In this document: one piece after another, positions 7,332-14,742 of the stretch
Layout of the letters: every line of letters begins with the position of its first letter
How positions within the stretch are numbered: the first letter of the stretch is position 1
Origin: an uncultured Oscillospiraceae bacterium
GTDB taxonomy: Bacteria > Bacillota > Clostridia > Oscillospirales > Oscillospiraceae
NCBI GenBank assembly: GCA_900764755.1
Contig: CAAFPE010000115.1
Span: forward strand, 1 to 16,103
Reading direction: 5' to 3'
Length of the DNA: 16,103 bases
Notes under the pieces: model-generated
Database searches by the model: none
What the model saw: only the letters and a program-made list of their open reading frames with translations
What the model was told of the DNA's origin: nothing
Position numbers and translations under genes: made by a program

Positions 7332-7347
7332 ATATTGTTAACAAGAT
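7332..7347. promoter_or_regulatory. Candidate operator palindrome upstream of the permease promoter
   Basis: ATATTGTTAACAAGAT contains a perfect 10-bp palindrome, TTGTTAACAA, extended to a 16-bp dyad with one mismatched pair. It is centred at about -46 relative to the predicted transcription start, next to a weak -35. That position is typical for an activator or a repressor. The protein that would bind is unknown. Confidence 0.35.
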
Positions 7348-7474
7348 TTCAACTTCTTTTCCGTTACTTGCAACAAAATCGCAACATTATTCAAGCCACT
7401 TTTCGCGCCGGGCCTCCTTATTTCTCTCCCAGACCTTTCCAACTATGTGCCACACTTCCGCATCGCCGCATAAA

Positions 7475-7508
7475 AACGCACCCCTTCTCCTTGGAAAAGG
7501 GGTGCGTT
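7475..7508 (-). terminator. Terminator of the TRAP transporter operon
   Basis: The arms AACGCACCCCTT and AAGGGGTGCGTT form a perfect 12-bp stem, extendable to 16 with one mismatch. A TTTTT tract follows on the minus strand. It starts about 25 bases after the stop of the fused permease gene. Confidence 0.93.
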
Positions 7509-7531
7509 GGACGCATACAGGCAACCGGACG

Positions 7532-9688
7532 TTATGCTGTCGCCGCGTGGCGCTTCTTAGAGATGATCTGATAGGCCAAGATCGCGATCAGAATCGCAAT
7601 GCCGATCAGGTCGGTCACGGCGCCGGGATGGATCATCATCAGACCGGCGGCCACACTGACCAGACGGAGCACAATGTTCAGCTTCTGGAGCATAAAGCCG
7701 ATCAGGCCGGCGGCGATGAGGAACATACCGCCGAAGGAGGTGATGACCACGCGGATCACGTTGATCGCGTTCACATCATCGCCAATGAACAGCATGATGG
7801 GGCTGTACGCAAAGATGTAGGGAATGATGAAGGCGGCGATAGCCAGACGGGTGGCATTGAGCGCGGTCTTCATGGGAGGCGCCTTTGCGATGGCGGAGCC
7901 GGCATAGGCGGCCAGAGCCACAGGAGGCGTGATGTCGGCCACGATGCCGAAGTAGAACACGAAGAAGTGAGCGGCCAGGACCGGCAGACCCATCTGGATC
8001 AGAATGGGGGCACAGGTGGTAGCCATGATGATGTAGTTTGCGGTGGTGGGAACGCCCATGCCCAGGATCACGCAGCAGATCATGGTCAGGACCAGAGCGA
8101 TGATCAGGTGGCCGCCCGCAATGCCCACGATGGCGTTGATCAGGATCTGACCCAGGCCGGTGTAGGTCACCACACCGGCGATGATGCCGGCCATGCCGCA
8201 GGCCACGCCCACGGACAGGGTGCTCTTGGTGCCGCTCTCAAGGGCGTTGATATAGGTGCCCACATTCTTCATGTTGGGCTTGCTGATCAGGTGGCAGGCC
8301 ACAACCAGCACGAAGAAGATGCCGAAGCAGACCATCGTGAAGGTATCCTGCATCTCCAGGGAATCAGAGAAGCCGGGAACCAGGTCGGGCAGATAGACCT
8401 TGCCCAGGGCATAGACCAGCAGGGGGATCGCCGGCACCATCATCACAAACTTCTTGGAGCCGGTCTCCCGGTCGGCCATACCGGCCACGATGGCCACCAG
8501 GCAGGCGACAACGGCGCTGTACGCCATGGTGAAGGTACCGCTCTGGATGACCATGAACACCAGGACGATCAGGGGCAGCAGCAGATAAAGCTTGGGGAAG
8601 ATGTCCTTGCCCTTGGGCAGGGAAGCCTTGTCCAGGCCCTTCAGGCCGATGGACTTGGCCTTAAAGTGGACCATCAGGAAGATGCCGGTGAAATACAGGG
8701 CGGCAGGCAGGATGGCGCGCACCAGGATGTCGGCGTACTCCGTATCCGTCATCTCGGCCATCAGGAAGGCCGCGGCGCCCATGATGGGGGGCATGATCTG
8801 ACCGCCTGTCGAGGCAGCCGCCTCAACGGCGCCGGCAAACTCAGGGGGATAGCCGGTCCGCTTCATCAGAGGGATGGTGACCGCGCCGGTGGTCACGGTG
8901 TTGCCCACGGAGGAGCCGGACACCATGCCGCACAGGGCGGAGGAAATGACAGCCACCTTAGCGGGGCCGCCGGTGGCCGCACCAGCGACGCTGTTGGCAC
9001 AGTCAATGAAGAACGCAGCGATACCAGTGGCCTCCAGGAAGGATCCAAACAGCACGAACAGGAAGATGTACGTGGAGCAGACCTGGATGGGGGTGCCGAT
9101 GATACCGTTGGTGGTATAGACCAGGTTATAGATGGTGCCCTGAAGGGGCTTGTCCGCGCCCATGGGCAGCAGCGTGTAGGCCACAAAGGCGGCCGCCACA
9201 ATGATGATGGGGATACCGACGACCCGCCGGCAGGCCTCCACCAGCACCAGGATCGCAATGATGCCGATGATGATCTGGGGGGTGCCGATGCGGCGGCCCA
9301 TGGCGATCAGCTCTTCTTTAAAGATGATCTGATAGAAATAAACGCCAACTGCCACCACAAGTAGGACAATGTCGTAAATGGGAATATGATTGGGCTTGAG
9401 CTTCATATTCTTCTTGATGGGGTACATGATGAAGACAAACGCCAGTACGATGCCCAGGAAGAAACAGCGGCGCACGCTGCCCTCCCAGGTGGAAAACATA
9501 CTGACCCAGATCATCATCAGCATGAATAGAGCCATCCCATACCGGACAAGCTGGGCGGGAAAGCCCGTCCAAATCCGGACATTGGACTCACGGTCATATT
9601 TTTTCATGACCGCTTCTACGTCTTCCGCAGAACCAACCTCTACATCCGCTGGAGCGGTGTTTACGGCCTGCTTCTCATGTTCAGCCAT
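7532..9688 (-). CDS. TRAP transporter fused permease (DctQ-DctM, 4TM/12TM)
   Basis: The membrane part of a tripartite ATP-independent periplasmic-type (TRAP) transporter, 718 residues. After a hydrophilic N-terminus (1-40) come four or so hydrophobic segments that correspond to the small DctQ subunit, then the large DctM domain. DctM hallmarks include SGSSVGNTVTTGAVTIPLMKR (from 257) and GGQIMPPIMGAAAFLMAEM (295-313), the conserved transport-site region. In TAXI-type systems the two permease subunits are normally fused, as here. It would import a carboxylate-type solute with a sodium or proton gradient, delivered by the lipoprotein encoded first in the operon. The start has GGAGGAGGAG just upstream and lies 24 bases after the DUF1850 gene. 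The substrate cannot be assigned from sequence. Confidence 0.95.
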   Translation of the reverse strand: MAEHEKQAVNTAPADVEVGSAEDVEAVMKKYDRESNVRIWTGFPAQLVRYGMALFMLMMIWVSMFSTWEGSVRRCFFLGIVLAFVFIMYPIKKNMKLKPNHIPIYDIVLLVVAVGVYFYQIIFKEELIAMGRRIGTPQIIIGIIAILVLVEACRRVVGIPIIIVAAAFVAYTLLPMGADKPLQGTIYNLVYTTNGIIGTPIQVCSTYIFLFVLFGSFLEATGIAAFFIDCANSVAGAATGGPAKVAVISSALCGMVSGSSVGNTVTTGAVTIPLMKRTGYPPEFAGAVEAAASTGGQIMPPIMGAAAFLMAEMTDTEYADILVRAILPAALYFTGIFLMVHFKAKSIGLKGLDKASLPKGKDIFPKLYLLLPLIVLVFMVIQSGTFTMAYSAVVACLVAIVAGMADRETGSKKFVMMVPAIPLLVYALGKVYLPDLVPGFSDSLEMQDTFTMVCFGIFFVLVVACHLISKPNMKNVGTYINALESGTKSTLSVGVACGMAGIIAGVVTYTGLGQILINAIVGIAGGHLIIALVLTMICCVILGMGVPTTANYIIMATTCAPILIQMGLPVLAAHFFVFYFGIVADITPPVALAAYAGSAIAKAPPMKTALNATRLAIAAFIIPYIFAYSPIMLFIGDDVNAINVIRVVITSFGGMFLIAAGLIGFMLQKLNIVLRLVSVAAGLMMIHPGAVTDLIGIAILIAILAYQIISKKRHAATA

Positions 9689-9712
9689 ATTGAGTCTCCT
9701 CCTCCAGGTTTC

Positions 9713-10288
9713 TTAAAACAACCGATGTTCATATCGAAATGACACGATTGACCTTCTTCCACACAAATTGCTCAGACTAATGATCTTCACATCGCCCACC
9801 TGCTGCTCCAGCTGGTCGGTAAACACTCCGACAAGCGGCTTGATCGCCGGATAATCCGGGTGAATATCTCCCAGCATCAGGGTCCGGTCCGACACCATCC
9901 CCACCGAGCAGGTGAACGTCTCAAAGCCTTGATGGATATTGCCTACAATGATCGCGCCGTCCTCGCCCAGGGTCATGGTCTCTCCCTCGCCCACTTCCGT
10001 CTGGACTCCTGCGCCAAACTGATAATAGATCGTCTCCTCGGCATACATCCTGCCGTCCTCCGACACCTCATAAACGTCGATCAAAGGCCGCAGATTGACA
10101 GAATGGATGAAACCGACGGCAAATTGCTCTCCCGGCTCCAGGGGATAGCTGGCCAGCTCCTCGCCGCTCTTCCCGTCCGATACGACAAGATACCAACCCG
10201 CATTGGATGCCAGAAAGAGAATGGCCGCCGCAGCCATAGCACCCAGTGCTACCACTGCGGCGGCCAGCTTTCTATGTGTCCGAAACAA
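9713..10288 (-). CDS. DUF1850 protein of a TAXI-TRAP operon
   Basis: A 191-residue protein of the DUF1850 family. A basic N-terminus (RTHRK) is followed by one hydrophobic segment at about 9-28, so it is likely an anchored or exported protein with its bulk outside the membrane. The family-type segment FAVGFIHSVNLRPLIDVYEV (57-76), with an invariant-looking His-Ser, is present. It sits between the TAXI binding protein and the fused permease, an arrangement I recall as recurrent for TAXI transporters, so a role as accessory subunit or assembly factor is plausible but unproven. The start is a TTG at 10288 with no convincing ribosome binding site, 21 bases after the preceding stop, so expression probably depends on translational coupling. 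The C-terminus ends about 25 bases before the permease start. Confidence 0.82.
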   Translation of the reverse strand: MFRTHRKLAAAVVALGAMAAAAILFLASNAGWYLVVSDGKSGEELASYPLEPGEQFAVGFIHSVNLRPLIDVYEVSEDGRMYAEETIYYQFGAGVQTEVGEGETMTLGEDGAIIVGNIHQGFETFTCSVGMVSDRTLMLGDIHPDYPAIKPLVGVFTDQLEQQVGDVKIISLSNLCGRRSIVSFRYEHRLF

Positions 10289-10308
10289 ATCAGTTTCTGC
10301 CGTAAAAA

Positions 10309-11325
10309 TTACAGCAGGCCGATCTCCTTGTAGTACTTCTCAGCGCCGGGATGCATGGGGACGGAACCGTTCTCGGCGGCCTTCTCCGCGCTGACCAGCT
10401 GGAACTTGGCGTGGGAAGTGCCCAGGTCCTCCAGGTTCTCGAACATGGTCTTGGTCAGCTCATACACGGCATCCTCGCTCATGTCGGTGGAGGCGACCAG
10501 AGCGGCCTCGACGGCCACGCAGATGGTCTCAGTGTCAACACCCTCATAGGTGCCGGCGGGCAGGTTCTCCTGAACCAGGAAGGGGTACTTATCGTGCAGG
10601 GCGTCAACGTGCTCCTGGTCAAGGCTGACCAGAGAGAAGTCCATGCCGCTGGTCGCCAGCTCGGTGATGGCGGTGGTGGGGGCGCCGGCCACGGTGAAGG
10701 CGGCGTCGATCTGGCCGTTCTTCAGCATCTCAGAGGCCTCGCCGAAGTTGGCGTGGACAACCTTGATATCATCAGCAGTCATGCCATAGGCCTCCAGCAC
10801 CTGATAGGCGTTGAACTCCGTACCGGAACCCTGATCGCCCACGCAGACGGCCTTGCCCTTCAGCTGGTCCACGCTGGTGATGCCGCCCTTGGCGGTGATC
10901 TGAACGGTCTCATTGTACAGGCCGGCCACCCACAGGGCGTCCGTCTCAGGAGCGGTGAATACGTTGGTGCCCTCGTGAGCATAGGTCAGAACGTCAGACT
11001 GAAGGATGGCCAGGCCATACTCGTCATCGGTGATGCCCTCGACGTTGTCCTTGGACGCGCCGGTGGAGGTGACGTTCAGCTCGGTCAGGGTCAGCAGGGG
11101 GTTCAGGACGTTCATCATGGCGGAGCCGACACCATAGTAAGTACCAGTGGTGCCGCCAGTGGCCAGGACCTGGGTGGTCTTCTCCGCAGGCGCGGGGGTG
11201 CTGGAGCCAGCGCCGGAGCCAGACGCAGAGGCGGAGCCGGAATCGCCGCCGTTGCCGCAGCCGGTCAGGGCCAGGCTGGCGGTCATGGCCATTGCCAGGA
11301 CAAGAGCAAGCTTCTTCTTCATCAT
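10309..11325 (-). CDS. TAXI-family TRAP transporter solute-binding lipoprotein
   Basis: The extracytoplasmic binding subunit of the TRAP system, 338 residues from the ATG at 11325. The N-terminus is a lipoprotein signal peptide: MMKKK, a hydrophobic core, and the lipobox Leu-Thr-Gly-Cys with lipidated Cys23. A low-complexity Gly/Ser/Ala linker follows. The mature domain begins with GGTTGTYYGVGSAMMNVL (57-74), characteristic of TAXI proteins, and continues with the periplasmic-binding fold. The upstream TTG at 11346 is in frame but overlaps the ribosome binding site GGGAGGA, so 11325 is preferred. Being anchored on the outer face of the membrane, it would hand its ligand to the fused permease. 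It is the first gene of the operon behind a strong promoter. TAXI ligands are often glutamate or other carboxylates; the ligand here is unknown. Confidence 0.95.
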   Translation of the reverse strand: MMKKKLALVLAMAMTASLALTGCGNGGDSGSASASGSGAGSSTPAPAEKTTQVLATGGTTGTYYGVGSAMMNVLNPLLTLTELNVTSTGASKDNVEGITDDEYGLAILQSDVLTYAHEGTNVFTAPETDALWVAGLYNETVQITAKGGITSVDQLKGKAVCVGDQGSGTEFNAYQVLEAYGMTADDIKVVHANFGEASEMLKNGQIDAAFTVAGAPTTAITELATSGMDFSLVSLDQEHVDALHDKYPFLVQENLPAGTYEGVDTETICVAVEAALVASTDMSEDAVYELTKTMFENLEDLGTSHAKFQLVSAEKAAENGSVPMHPGAEKYYKEIGLL

Positions 11326-11381
11326 TACTGATTCCTCCCAATTCAAAATTTGATTTGCTGGGGAACTGTACTCGCAGATTT

Positions 11382-11410
11382 ATTATAGTATATTTGCTGT
11401 AAAAATGCAA
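11382..11410 (-). promoter_or_regulatory. Strong promoter of the TRAP operon
   Basis: The -10 is a perfect TATAAT (11382-11387) and the -35 is TTGCAT (11405-11410, 4 of 6), with exactly 17 bases between them. Transcription would start near 11375, about 50 bases before the ATG. The -35 lies inside AAATGCAAGG (11403-11412), one arm of a 10-bp inverted repeat whose other arm is at 11518-11527. Confidence 0.8.
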
Positions 11411-11542
11411 GGTTCTTTTTCCGAAAAACAGATGTTTTGCACAACACCCTGCATATTGGGCAAAATTGTTAGTATTTTAACGATTTCCTCCTTTTACTTC
11501 GCTCTAATTGCAGTATTCCTTGCATTTCAACTTATTCTCCTT

Positions 11543-12238
11543 TTACAGTTCCCACCCCTCCATCGCCTCCCCCAGCTTTTCCAGCGCCCGCTTTTCGATG
11601 CGCGATACATAGGACCGGCTGATCCCACACCGGGCTGCGATCTCCCTCTGAGTGCGCGGCGGGCGGTCATCCAGCCCATACCGCAGGGTGACAACCATCT
11701 GCTCCCTCGGGGTCAGGCAGGTCTGAACACAGTGGCGAACCCTGCGGCAGGCGTCCCGCGTATCCAGTTCCTCCAGCAGGTCGTCGTCCACGGCGAGCAC
11801 ATCCATCAGAGACAGGGAGTTCCCGTCCCCACCGGTTTCCAGCGTCTCGGTCAGCGAGACCTCGCCCTGGAGCTTTCGTTGAGACCTGAAATGCATCAAG
11901 ATCTCATTTTCGATGCATCGGCTGGCATAGGTCGCCAAGCGCACATTTTTATCTGCTTTAAATGTGGAGATCCCCTTGATCAGGCCGATGGTCCCAATGG
12001 AGATCAGGTCATCCTGATCCCCAGTCTGGGCATAGTACTTTTTCACAATGTGGGCCACCAGCCGCAGGTTGTGCTCCACCAGGATATTCCGGGCTTCCAG
12101 ATCGCCCGCCGCACACCGCTCCAGATACTGCTTCTCCTCCTCCGGCTTCAGCGGGCGCGGGAAGGAGCCCCCGCCGCCTGACAGCCGCAGCGTAAAAAAC
12201 AGACTGTGCAGCATCAGATAGATTGCTGGAGAAAACAT
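11543..12238 (-). CDS. sigK: Sporulation sigma factor SigK (pro-sigma K form)
   Basis: A sigma-70 family factor of 231 residues, close to Bacillus subtilis SigK. The core region 2 segment ARNILVEHNLRLVAHIVKK, the ISIGTIGLIKGI segment and LATYASRCIENEILMH (101-116) match SigK/SigE. The FPRPL and HIVKK details and the C-terminal TQREIAARCGISRSYVSRIEKRAL helix-turn-helix (196-219) favour SigK. SigK drives late gene expression in the mother cell during endospore formation. Residues 1-25 form a hydrophobic leader (IYLMLHSLFFTLRL) before the conserved FPRPL. This resembles the pro-sequence of B. subtilis pro-SigK, which is removed by the membrane protease SpoIVFB. The gene is intact, with no skin-type insertion. 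The start has AGGAGGT nine bases upstream. A terminator ends the gene above it. Confidence 0.93.
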   Translation of the reverse strand: MFSPAIYLMLHSLFFTLRLSGGGGSFPRPLKPEEEKQYLERCAAGDLEARNILVEHNLRLVAHIVKKYYAQTGDQDDLISIGTIGLIKGISTFKADKNVRLATYASRCIENEILMHFRSQRKLQGEVSLTETLETGGDGNSLSLMDVLAVDDDLLEELDTRDACRRVRHCVQTCLTPREQMVVTLRYGLDDRPPRTQREIAARCGISRSYVSRIEKRALEKLGEAMEGWEL

Positions 12239-12335
12239 GATATGACACCTCCTGTCCCACTGTATTCAGCCCATGCAAGTCCATATAACCCGGCGTTTTT
12301 CCCTGATGTCTCCTTTCTTCTGATCCGAATAAAGA

Positions 12336-12374
12336 ACGGCCCCTGGCTCCGCACAGTACGGAGCCAGGGGCCGT
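12336..12374 (-). terminator. Terminator after the D-2-hydroxyacid dehydrogenase gene
   Basis: A perfect 16-bp stem, ACGGCCCCTGGCTCCG with its complement, encloses a 7-base loop 23 bases after the dehydrogenase stop. The trailing T tract on the minus strand, TTCTTTATT, is interrupted but the stem is very stable. It insulates sigK from the dehydrogenase gene. Confidence 0.88.
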
Positions 12375-12397
12375 GTTCAGCTGTTTCGATCCCGCAA

Positions 12398-13363
12398 TCA
12401 GGGGTTCACCACATGGATGGGCGCGCCGTCCAGATAGGCGCGGATGTTGTCCGCCGTGCAGTCCATGATGCGCTGGCGGGCCTCCTTTGCACCCCAGGAC
12501 ATATGGGGGGTAATGATGCAGTTGGGGGCAGTGAGCAGGGGATTGTCCGCGCGGATGGGCTCGGTATATACCACATCCAGGCCGGCGGCCGCCAGCTTGC
12601 CGGACTTCAGGGCATCGGTAACATCCTGCTCGTCAATGAGCTGGCCGCGGGAATTGTTGATCAGGATGGCCCCATCCTTCATTTTGGCGATGTTGGCCTT
12701 GTTGATCATCTTCTCGTTTTCGGGGGTCAGGTTGCAGTGGAGGAATACTACATCAGACTGGGCCAGCAGGGTGTCCAGATCCACATACTCGGCGATAGCC
12801 TTTCCGGAGTCATTGGGATACAGGTCATAGGCCAGCACCTTCATGCCCAGCGCCTTGGCAATGCGGCCGGTGGTCTGACCAATGCGGCCGAAGCCGATGA
12901 TGCCGGCGGTCTTGCCATCCAGCTCAATGAGGGGGTGATCCCAGTAGCACCAGTCGATGTGATTGGCCCACTTGCCCTCATGGACAGTCTTGTCGTGGTG
13001 GCCGATATGGTGGCACACCTCCAGCAGCAGAGCAATGGCGTACTGACCCACACAGGCAGTGCCATAGGTGGGCACATTGCACACCAGGATCCCCTTCTCC
13101 TTGGCGTAGTTGTAGTCGGCCACATTGTAGCCGGTAGCCAGGAAGGCAATCAGCTTCAGGTTGGGGCACTTGTCCATGGTCTCTTTGGAGATGGGGGTCT
13201 TGTTGGTGACGACCACCTCCGCGTCTCCGATCCGCTCCGCGATGATGGGGGCCTCCACATAGGAGGTCCGGTCATAGACCGTCAGTTCCCCCATAGAACT
13301 CAGCTGATCCCAGCTCAGGTCGCCGGGATTTTCTGTATACCCATCCAGCACTACGATTTTCAT
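12398..13363 (-). CDS. D-2-hydroxyacid dehydrogenase, probably glycerate dehydrogenase (hydroxypyruvate reductase)
   Basis: An NAD(P)-dependent cytoplasmic dehydrogenase of 321 residues. The dinucleotide-binding loop is Gly-Phe-Gly-Arg-Ile-Gly at 157-162, with acidic Asp180 at the end of the next strand suggesting NAD preference. The catalytic triad is present: Arg239 (NNSRG), Glu268 (VYTEP) and His287 (ITPHMSW). Trp290 after the His and the following AKEARQRI stretch resemble glycerate dehydrogenases of the HprA type. The likely reaction is reversible reduction of hydroxypyruvate to D-glycerate. The call is strengthened by the glycerate kinase and CdaR-type regulator encoded on the opposite strand just upstream. 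A strong AAGGAGG precedes the ATG. Another 2-oxoacid, such as glyoxylate, remains possible. Confidence 0.9.
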   Translation of the reverse strand: MKIVVLDGYTENPGDLSWDQLSSMGELTVYDRTSYVEAPIIAERIGDAEVVVTNKTPISKETMDKCPNLKLIAFLATGYNVADYNYAKEKGILVCNVPTYGTACVGQYAIALLLEVCHHIGHHDKTVHEGKWANHIDWCYWDHPLIELDGKTAGIIGFGRIGQTTGRIAKALGMKVLAYDLYPNDSGKAIAEYVDLDTLLAQSDVVFLHCNLTPENEKMINKANIAKMKDGAILINNSRGQLIDEQDVTDALKSGKLAAAGLDVVYTEPIRADNPLLTAPNCIITPHMSWGAKEARQRIMDCTADNIRAYLDGAPIHVVNP

Positions 13364-13447
13364 TGCAGCAGCCTCCTTAATTTATATCGTGTTTCTTGTT
13401 CCAGTTTTTCTTGTTTGTCCCCAAGCCGCCGTTTCTCTAAAAATCTC

Positions 13448-13476
13448 TTTACAGCCCAGGGTTTTCTGCTTATACT
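13448..13476 (+). promoter_or_regulatory. Promoter of the CdaR-regulator and glycerate kinase operon
   Basis: TTTACA (13448-13453) and TATACT (13471-13476) have a 17-base spacer, each element one base from consensus. The start of transcription would be near 13483, giving a leader of about 73 bases. The divergent gap of 192 bases, AT-rich especially on its right side, must also hold the promoter of the dehydrogenase on the other strand. I could not identify that one confidently. Confidence 0.65.
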
Positions 13477-13555
13477 ACATGATAACGGAATCTTCATTGT
13501 ATAAAATCTAAATTTATAACTATATTTTCGTATATCATCCAAATGGCGGTGCGGT

Positions 13556-14707
13556 ATGTTTATTTCAGAAGCAGCAGCCTCCTCCATTGTCCGTGAGATG
13601 AAGGAGATCACAGGCCACGACATCAACATCATGGACGGCACGGGCACTATCTTTGCCAGCACAGATCCGGACCGTGTTGGACAGCGCCACGAGGGTGCCT
13701 GCCAGGTTTTATCCCAAAAGCTGCCCCGGCTGACAGTCCAGGAGGACCGCCGCCCCAGGGGCATCCGCCCGGGCGTCAACCTCCCCATCCAGCTGGACGG
13801 CGAGACAGTGGGGGTCATCGGCATCACTGGTAACCCGGAGGAGGTGGACGCTCTGGGCGCTATCCTCAAGCGCATGACAGAGATCATGGTACGGGACGCT
13901 CGGCGTCAGGCCCAGGAGGACCTGCTGGACAGCGCCCGCCAGTGCTTCATCGAGCGGTGGCTCTTCTCCGAGGAGCCCGACCAAGCGGAGCTGGAACTGC
14001 GGGGCAATATGCTGGGGATCGACATTACCTCCCGCTGGACTGTGGTAATTCTGGAGGTACTGGAGCCCCTCAGCCCCGGACAGGCCGGTGCATCCCCCCA
14101 GGAGATGCGCAACGCCCTCTTTCTCAAGTACATCCGGCCCTATCTGGGCTCCCACCCCAACAGCCTGTGCGCGGTGATCAACCAGCGGATCCTGCTGCTG
14201 TTCCCCGACCGGAACCGGTACGAGGTCCTGGCCTGTGTCAACCAGATCCGCGGTGAGCTGGAGGGGGCCTATCAGGCGGCGGTGTGCGGCGGTATGAGTG
14301 CGGAGGGCCGGCGGGGGCTGGAGATCCGCCGCTGCTATCAGGAGGCCCGGACCGCCAGCCAGACAGCCCGAACGGACGGCGGCAGGCGTGTCCTGCGCTA
14401 TGACGAGGTCTCGCTGGAGTTTCTTGCCGACAGCATTGCCCCAGACATCCGGAGGGATCTGGTGTCCCTGGTCTTTTCCAGCTGCACCCCGGAGGAGCGG
14501 GAGAGCATCCGCAGCACCGTTCTGCTCTATTTTCAGTGCCACGGGGATGTCAAACAGATGGCTAACGCCCTGTATGTCCACAAAAATACCGTACATTACC
14601 ACTTACAGCGGATCCAGGCGCTCACCGGATACAGCGTCCGGGACCCCAGGGGATCCGTCCTGCTGTATCTGGCCTGCCTGTCCTCTCCCCGGGAGGAGGG
14701 CGGCTGA
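13556..14707 (+). CDS. CdaR-family (sugar diacid) transcriptional regulator
   Basis: A 383-residue transcription factor. The N-terminal sugar-diacid recognition domain (about 3-134) begins in the family style MFISEAAASSIVREMKEITGHDINIMD. A central GGDEF-like domain follows, then a C-terminal PucR-type helix-turn-helix (about 320-375) containing GDVKQMANALYVHKNTVHYHLQRIQALTGY. In Escherichia coli CdaR activates genes for glucarate, galactarate and glycerate use. Here it sits divergent from a probable glycerate dehydrogenase and 35 bases upstream of a glycerate kinase, so control of glycerate metabolism is the obvious hypothesis. The ligand is probably glycerate or a sugar diacid. The ATG has only a weak purine-rich sequence upstream (GGCGGTGCGG); no in-frame alternative start exists nearby and the start agrees with the family N-terminus. 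Confidence 0.92.
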   Translation: MFISEAAASSIVREMKEITGHDINIMDGTGTIFASTDPDRVGQRHEGACQVLSQKLPRLTVQEDRRPRGIRPGVNLPIQLDGETVGVIGITGNPEEVDALGAILKRMTEIMVRDARRQAQEDLLDSARQCFIERWLFSEEPDQAELELRGNMLGIDITSRWTVVILEVLEPLSPGQAGASPQEMRNALFLKYIRPYLGSHPNSLCAVINQRILLLFPDRNRYEVLACVNQIRGELEGAYQAAVCGGMSAEGRRGLEIRRCYQEARTASQTARTDGGRRVLRYDEVSLEFLADSIAPDIRRDLVSLVFSSCTPEERESIRSTVLLYFQCHGDVKQMANALYVHKNTVHYHLQRIQALTGYSVRDPRGSVLLYLACLSSPREEGG

Positions 14708-14742
14708 CCAGCAGTGAAACGTATGATTAAGGAGGAGCCGCT

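Noticed and set aside
7133..9364. A 743-codon open frame on the plus strand, rich in His, Asp and Gly
   Set aside because: It is the antisense of the fused TRAP permease and part of the amino acid permease. The composition comes from complementing hydrophobic-helix codons. It crosses a gene boundary and a terminator and has no homology I recognise.
10351..11331. A 326-codon plus-strand open frame opposite the TAXI lipoprotein gene
   Set aside because: It is a shadow of codon bias in the real gene, which has an intact signal peptide, ribosome binding site and family motifs.
11485..11546. An 18-codon ATG frame after sigK preceded by AAGGAG, plus a repeated GTAAAAGGAG motif
   Set aside because: The peptide is very short and featureless, the spacing from the binding site is long, and the motif repeat can be explained by AT/purine-rich intergenic composition.
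12259..12289. A SigE-like promoter for sigK (GTTATAT, 16 bases, AATACAGT)
   Set aside because: It is attractive because B. subtilis sigK is transcribed by SigE, but the predicted start would fall on the AGGAGGT ribosome binding site, leaving almost no leader. The spacing to consensus is also uncertain.
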